A stretch of 64,000 bases of DNA from Dolomedes plantarius (taxonomy: Eukaryota; Arthropoda; Arachnida; Araneae; Dolomedidae), in contig OU015500.1 in assembly GCA_907164885.2 (NCBI GenBank), positions 55,674,659 through 55,738,658 of the forward strand, in the 5' to 3' direction. The position numbers and the translations under genes are program-made. Positions 58,092 to 64,000 of the stretch are shown here, in pieces; position 1 is the first letter of the stretch; each line of letters begins with the position of its first letter. Under the pieces are notes generated by a model. It was not told where the DNA came from, searched no databases, and worked only from the letters and a program-made list of their open reading frames with translations.

Positions 58092-59598
58092 TGTCACGGC
58101 GCTAGTGACATTAGAAAGCAAAATGATTTTTTAGAGAATAAGTTAAAAAGCAGGAATTGGAAAAGAAGGTAACTGGAATAGATAACAAGAAAGATAGGGA
58201 GAAAATAATAGGATGAGAAAAGAAGGAAAGGGAAGATTGAAGAAATTTATGACAGCAATAAAAGACCACACAAGAGCTCCATGCGCAAGTCATTAAAAAT
58301 AATCAAGGAGCGTGGAGAGTAGAAGTCTGTTGAAAAATATAAAAGTGGAAACACGATGATGGGACACGCCCCATAACTAGGAATGGTCAACAAGAAGCCT
58401 AGGATTAAAACCACAAGCGAATGAGAAATGTGGGTGTTGTCAGAGATGAAGTGAAAGAAACCAATAGGATTCTAAGTAGCTTATAGAAAAATAAGAAAAA
58501 TGGTAAATAGTGAGTGAACGATAATACACATATAGATCGATAGATTGACTCCTCAAAATATTTTGTTTAACTATTGACCAGACGACAAGGATGTTGATAG
58601 GAGTGACTAGAGAAATGGTGTTGCAGTAGATGAAGTATCGAGGTACGAATGCTCTGACCCGATAAGAAAAGATTCATACTAACTGTCCAAGGGAGAGTCT
58701 GTTCGAATTAATGCAGATCAAACTTACCTTTAATACGCCGGCGATGCGTTTGGTAACCTTTAACTGAGATCCCACGAAGGTGATGAGAATTGGGAACCAG
58801 AAAGAAAATATAGGATGATATGTGGAGATATCTGGATGATATGTGGAGAAGTTTGAATCCTTAGCGGACTGGCTATGTATGCCAGTGTAATGTGTGTATG
58901 CAGAAAACAGTACGCCCGACGTACCGAGCCAGTGTTGAGTAAAATCGTCAGATGTGAATGCCATACCCGAACCCATCTGAGACTAGTGAGATGATACTCC
59001 GGAATAGTCTACTGAATCCACTGAATTCTCGAAGAAAGACCGAATAAAGCAGACAAATATCGATACCAAGTTTACGTCAGTATCCATCGCATACTCCAAA
59101 TGAAGGTATTGTCTTTCGTTTCCCAACTAGTCTTGGGCGATGTTCTGTTTGCAAATTATTGAGTAAGAATCACTTTTTGATTCAGATAGATCTTAAAGAA
59201 CGATTAAGTAATGATTAAGTGTGTTATTAAATAAGGGCGTGCAGTGTCATATGAATAATTTAATGAAATGACGATAATTAATTATTTGAGTAGTGCTAAG
59301 TGTATACATGAGATTGATATCCATAACGATAGATTGACGATTGTTAATTAACAGTGCTAAGTGTATTCATGTGATCGATATTCACATTGATAGAGTGAAG
59401 ATTATTAATTTATTAAGCTAAGTGTGTTTATGCGATAAATATTCTTGTTAACGAAGTGTGATAATTATTATTAGTATGATTACGTGTGTGCATGTTTTAT
59501 TATTTCAATAAATCAGGTTATTCTTCAATACCAAAGTAATGTTTATCGTCATAATAGTATATAGTCTAGCTTATCCACTATACGATCACCCTATTACA
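58092..59598. repeat. Solo LTR (1.5 kb) inserted in the tandem array
   Basis: Begins TGTCACGGCGCTAGTGAC and ends CACCCTATTACA. Flanked by identical ATACA (58087-58091 and 59599-59603), a 5-bp target duplication. An AATAAA lies at about 59506, near the right end. The ~105-bp repeat continues on both sides, confirming the boundaries. No internal retrotransposon sequence is present, so this is a recombined solo LTR. Plus orientation is suggested by the AATAAA but not proven. Confidence 0.75.
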
Positions 59599-59603
59599 AT
59601 ACA

Positions 59604-59760
59604 CAAGTTAGAATTCATATGTATATTGTCACATATACTAACAATTTTCAAAAATAAAAATTATTTCAAAACCATCAGCAAGTTGAAAATTCTTTGTCGC
59701 TATTTTCTGTTATTTTTTATATGCATACTGTTGCATTACTATAAATCTACCTTAAATCTT
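59604..59760. repeat. Continuation of the ~105-bp array
   Basis: TTTTCAAAAATAAAAATTAT, then ACCATCAGCAAGTTGAAAAT and CATACTGTTGCATTACTA match the units left of the solo LTR. Confidence 0.8.
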
Positions 59761-60559
59761 TACGGAAATTTATCAGTCACGAAATCGATAGTCTATTCCA
59801 AAAGCAATTTTTACGTAAGCCATATAAAGAAAACATCTGTTCATTATTGTATTACTCTAAAAAGTAGAAAATAGCAATTTTATTTCCATTTCCTCGAATG
59901 ATATCTTTGCAAAGGATTCAAATTTGAAGGTACATCAGACATAAAATTTATTTTAGAGTCGCTCAGATCTAAATGGGTATGACGAAGAATATTAAATTGT
60001 TTATACCTGCAGTTTTGGGAATTTATTAACGAGCACTTCCGCTATTATTATTCTTTTGGCTTTCATTAATAAAACTGTGGATTTTATATTAAAATTTATG
60101 CAAACTGTCAAATGAGAATTTTCATTTAGTTAGTATAATTCTAATTAATATTTTACGATTTTACACATGGGTATAGTTTTGGATAGAACATACGAGAATA
60201 TTTCTAAAAATATGTAATAAGGTACCCCTATAATATAATTCTCGTAATGATAAAACTTGATGTTTCACTCTCAGAATAGCTTACATCAGTCGTATCTATA
60301 GATATTTAGATCGAAATTTAAGTATAACCATATCGTAAGGAAACATTGATTGGATATTTTGATGTTTTGAGGTGAAAGGAGGAAACTAAACAAGGGAAAT
60401 TAATTATAGTCTCATTTAGTTGTGACTCAATGAATACCTGTATTGTAGGTCCGTGAAGTAATTAGACTTTATAGACTCATGTGCTAATTAAAACTTAGTT
60501 CGGCAGTCGTCTAACCTAATAATCAAAACAATATTATTGTTCTTTCAACATTGCTATCA
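59761..60559. other. AT-rich spacer
   Basis: Nothing recognised. Confidence 0.55.
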
Positions 60560-60579
60560 ATAAATAAATAAATAAATAA

Positions 60580-60652
<73 letters not shown>
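60560..60652. repeat. (AAAT)n followed by (TA)n
   Basis: Five to six AAAT units then about 34 TA units. Confidence 0.95.
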
Positions 60653-60654
<2 letters not shown>

Positions 60655-60711
60655 CTCAACAAATCAATAGTTCAATAATGAACAGATCAATAGTTTATCA
60701 TCAGACGAGGA

Positions 60712-60960
60712 ACACTGTTGGAATTGTCGCACTGAATGTAGGATTTGTGAATTGTTCCTTGCAACAATGAGGAGCATTGGTGTCATTGTCAAAGAATGTA
60801 GCATGTGTATTGTTCATTGCAACAATGAGGTGCATTGGCGGGATTCTTGAAATGAATATAGCATTTCTGAATGTCCATTGCAACGATGTGGAGAATTAGT
60901 TTGATTGTAGCAATAATTGAAGTATTTGTAAATTGTTCATTGTGACAATCACACCGATGC
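60712..60960. repeat. 60-bp-period minisatellite
   Basis: About four imperfect units; ATTGTTCATTGCAACAATGA recurs at about 60750, 60810, 60870 and 60930. The open stretch 60701-60883 (-) is a product of this repeat. Confidence 0.83.
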
Positions 60961-61308
60961 TGCTTGACCAGTCAATGAACTGTTGATTAGTTAGAAACGT
61001 GTAGTCACTGTTTTTTGATTTATTGTTGCATTGAAGATGTGTTCTATATGAAAAGGAATCAATTAAAAAAATGTATTTTTTATCTTATAAATATGCAATT
61101 TATCTCAATGCCAAATTTTTGAAATTATGCTACACAGAGATGAAAAAGTAGAATTAATACGAATGTGAAGCAGTTTTTTTATACATCACGGTGGGAGAGA
61201 GAATGAATACATCAGAAAGTAATAGAAAAGTTTTTAAAAAGGATAAAATTAAATGAGATTATTTTTCTGAGTGTCATGTGGAACAATCCACATACATAGA
61301 TAGAAATG
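60961..61308. other. Spacer
   Basis: No feature recognised. Confidence 0.5.
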
Positions 61309-61535
61309 CACTGATGGCCATTAAAATTGAAACACAATGAAAGAGGGATGATACAAAAGTCACATTCGCGTGAAAGGAAAAAGAAGCTGAGATATGCAGA
61401 TGATAAGCATTTAAGCGCAATCGGTGGAAGAGGGAGAAACGACATCTCAATCTCTGGATAAAGCGAAAGTTACGCAGTGGGTTTCTCATTCGGAAATCAA
61501 ATTTGAATCTTGTGTGTTTGTGAGAAGATCGTGTT

Positions 61536-62769
61536 ATGCCTTGTATAAGAAGGAGAAAGTGCTACCAGCACGTATCGGAATTCGATAGCGGCCCGATCGT
61601 GGCCTTTCGAGGGTGCGGTTTATCGTTCCGAGATATTGCTACTCACATTGGGCAGAATCAAACGACTGTCATGCGACTATAGAATGGATGGGTTCAAGAG
61701 GGTCATACTGAACGCCATGCAGTATCTCAAAGGTCTCCCTCCACTACCGCTCTAGAGCACAGGCACGTTGTCAGGTCGTCCTTGCAGGATCGTACAGCCA
61801 TATCACGGACTTCGAGTCAGGAAATGGTCTTGTTTGCAGCGCGACAAGTAACCGCACGGACAATGCGACGATTTCTGGAGCAGCACGAACTGACTGTCTG
61901 CAAGGCGACCATTATTGCGGCTTCCCTCGACAATGTAGCACAGAGACACGTGGCGACAGTGGTTAGCCTAACGACAAAACTGTATAAGAGAGTGGTGCCA
62001 CGTCATATTTTCAGACGTGTCCCGGTTCAGCGTGCATCACCATGATGGACGTATCCGTGTCTGGAGACACCGGGGAGAACGCACTTAGCCTGCTTGCGTT
62101 CGATATCGTGATACGGGCCCTGCACCTGGTGTGATGGTATGGACAGCCATTGGGTACACGACACGAACATCTCTTGTTCACGTCGTCGGTAATCTGAACT
62201 GCCAGCGTTGCATTTCTCTGATCTTAAGGCTAGTGGTTGTACCTTATTTTCGAGGCCCAGGAGACGTCATCTTTCAAAAAGACAATGAAATACCTCATGT
62301 TGCATATCGTGTCTTGACTTATCTCAACACAGAGGGAGTTCGACTGTTACCCTGACCAGCACGTTATCTAGCTTTCTCTCCCACTGAAAACATCTGGTCA
62401 GGGTTTTCAGAGAGACTGGGCCGCCACCGCTCTCCAGCCACTACGATTGATGAAATGTGGCATAGACTTGAAGCGGTATGGATTGATTTGCCCGTATCTA
62501 TCATTCAAGCCCGATTCGACTCGATGCCTAACCGGGTTAGGGCCTGTTCACATAGGAGTCCGCTGCGTTGCGTTAAGGAAAAGATGACGTTGAGACGAAA
62601 ATAAACCAATCATAGGCCTCCAAACGATTAGCAATGAAATTTTTAAAGCCTATGATTGGTTTATTTTCGTCTCAACGTCATCTTTTCATTAACGCTACGC
62701 AACGGACACCTATGTGAACAGGCCCTTAGAGTCGATTTAGCTGCCAGAGGCAGCAGCTATTTGTACTGA
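61536..62769 (+). pseudogene. Tc1-type transposase, heavily broken
   Basis: The ATG at 61536 reads MPCIRRRKCYQHVSEFDSGP, then LSFRDIATHIGQNQTTVMRL and a stop. A core piece at 62131-62355 has MMVWTAIGYTTRTSLVHVVG and FQKDNEIPHVAYRVL (second catalytic Asp). SPTENIWSGFSERLGRHRSP (Glu) follows near 62375-62430, then FDSMPNRV. The frame is then interrupted by the Harbinger-type MITE and resumes RVDLAARGSSY before a stop. There are many shifts between 61680 and 62120. It belongs to the same broad group as the element at 29776. Confidence 0.8.
62540..62725. mobile_element. Harbinger-type foldback MITE, 186 bp
   Basis: Ends GGGCCTGTTCACATAGG and, inverted, GGGCCTGTTCACATAGG. The arms are near-perfect inverted copies of about 78 bp joined by a ~30-bp loop. 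The flanks are TTA (62537-62539 and 62726-62728), the 3-bp target duplication typical of PIF/Harbinger. Removing the insert and one TTA restores the Tc1 C-terminal reading frame. Confidence 0.9.
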
Positions 62770-62908
62770 TTTCGGACCCTGTATATTCCTAAATTGTCTA
62801 CAAATTTCATCATATTTTCTTCCTACTATGTATACTATGTATACTATGTAAGTAAAGTTTTATTCTCTGCTTTCCTTTCTGATGTTGCAGTTTTAATTGC
62901 CGGCAGTG

Positions 62909-64000
62909 TATCACTTTTTTTCAAACATATTTGCTATTTTTAATTTCATTTAAATGAAATCCCTATTATTAGTATCAGCAATGTTACAAAATAATTTCAT
63001 GCATACACAAATATCAATCTGAATTGGCTAAATAATATCCTATTTTTTACACCGGCGTAAGCAGTAGCTTTAATAGATATTTGAAATTGTTTTTATCATT
63101 TGACTCTGGAGAAATTATTAATTTCAAACAGTTTTAGGCAACTCAAATGTTTTTAAATCAAAATCTTATATATACAATTCTGAAATTATTGAAGTGCTCC
63201 ATACATCTGTTAAAGCAATAGATGTTACTGGAAAGTAGCATCTTTCTTCTCAAAATATTAAGAAAAAAATTATAAAAATTTTGACAAATCAATTTTTTAT
63301 TTGGGTAAATAATTAATGAATTTCAACACTACTCTTCTTCATTCAAGTAAAAAAAAATCCTTTGCAAGAAATAAAATCTCCTCCAAAAACATTATTTCAG
63401 GACGTGTTAAGAATTTGCGATAGCATTTATGAAAACATTTCTTGAAAATTTTTGTAAGAATAGAAATACTGAGTTTGTTATTTAATTCAAAATATCTTTC
63501 ATTTTAAATGAAACTCAACGTCTCTTCTGAAAGTTTACTTTACGAAAGAAAACCATGCATCATTTGTTTAAAATCATAATTACGGAAGTTTCTACTTTTA
63601 AGGAAGTGATAAAGCCCTTTATTACTTCCAGAATCAAAATATCTTATTAAACTTGAAGACTTTCTTTCAACAAATATTTGGAAAGAACAGTTTTTAAAGA
63701 AATATTAGTTTACAAGTAAAGTAGAAGCAAACAATGAGCCAAAGTTTATTTCTCTTAAAAATATTAAAAATCAAATTTTTCCAATCTAATATAAAAGGAA
63801 AAATACTCATGTTTATAGGAAATCAATACAATTTCGAAACAAAGATAATTAAGTATCATTGATCGATATGACATATCTATATAGGGGAATTTAAGAATAG
63901 TATTTTTTCTATGGAATTCTCTTGTTAGTAGGATATTAAATTTTTTAAACTTAAAATACAAATCCCTAAATCAAATACTTCTAAGTAAAATATTCACTCT
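62909..64000. other. AT-rich spacer
   Basis: No gene or repeat recognised. The open stretch 63764-63961 (-) has no motif. Confidence 0.55.

Larger units (their letters stand above)
61309..62908 (+). mobile_element. Tc1-like element, degraded, carrying a MITE
   Basis: Left end CACTGATGGCCATTAAAATT and right end, inverted, CACTGCCGGCAATTAAAACT; both continue G(A/C)AACA. TA flanks the right end; the left flank is altered. Minus the 186-bp MITE the element would be about 1.4 kb. Confidence 0.85.

Noticed and set aside
58674..58976. 100-codon minus-strand ORF
   Set aside because: It lies wholly within the solo LTR and contains no recognisable motif.
60701..60883. 60-codon ORF
   Set aside because: Product of the 60-bp minisatellite.
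62540..62725. Hairpin as a microRNA gene
   Set aside because: TTA target duplication and transposon-type ends identify it as a MITE.

Overview
The window is eukaryotic repeat-dominated DNA, very AT-rich. It has dozens of degraded transposons, many long (TA)n microsatellites and no recognisable conserved cellular gene. The mixture of Tc1/mariner families, piggyBac, BEL/Pao, Gypsy, hAT and an N-terminal-endonuclease Penelope-like element (Naiad type) suggests an arthropod, most likely an arachnid such as a spider. This is inferred from repeat families, not from a host gene.

Bases 1-12471 hold a three-deep nest. A truncated piggyBac (A, minus) is followed by a Helitron helicase scrap. Next comes a degraded piggyBac (B, plus), split by a ~9 kb BEL/Pao retrotransposon (minus, 2249-11214) with paired ~271-bp LTRs and a near-perfect 5-bp target duplication. 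Inside the BEL gag, exactly at a TTAA, sits a third piggyBac (D, 7934-10074) with matching terminal repeats and an uninterrupted 568-codon transposase containing all catalytic aspartates. This is the best candidate here for an active element.

Bases 13374-17081 hold a Naiad-type Penelope-like element. It has an N-terminal GIY-YIG endonuclease, a CxC linker and an RT with YVDD, spans 916 codons broken by one TAG, and is flanked by 289-bp inverted copies of its own 3' end. Bases 17409-24279 hold a mariner-like element, a deletion derivative of a DUF4817-type mariner, and a nearly full-length Tc1 element (DD36E spacing), with (TA)n tracts at several element ends. Bases 24280-29690 are degenerate local repeats cut by a hAT remnant, followed by two tail-like repeats. 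Another Tc1 (29776-31129) and a decayed Ty3/Gypsy element with both LTRs (32375-37360) follow.

Bases 37652-47137 are poor in identifiable transposons apart from one Tc1 copy. In 45010-46472 there are exon-like stretches with good splice signals: a signal-peptide exon plus a second exon, a transmembrane-type terminal exon, and a plus-strand exon. They are the only hints of host genes and are speculative. Bases 47941-56376 contain a Tc1/mariner element, a DUF4817 remnant, a fourth piggyBac (C) split by a second copy of the 42749 Tc1 family, a mariner remnant and a pogo-like MITE. Bases 57465-59760 are a ~105-bp-period minisatellite interrupted by a 1.5-kb solo LTR with a perfect 5-bp target duplication. 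A broken Tc1 (61309-62908) carries a 186-bp Harbinger-type foldback MITE. All boundaries and domain calls were made by eye, with no database search.
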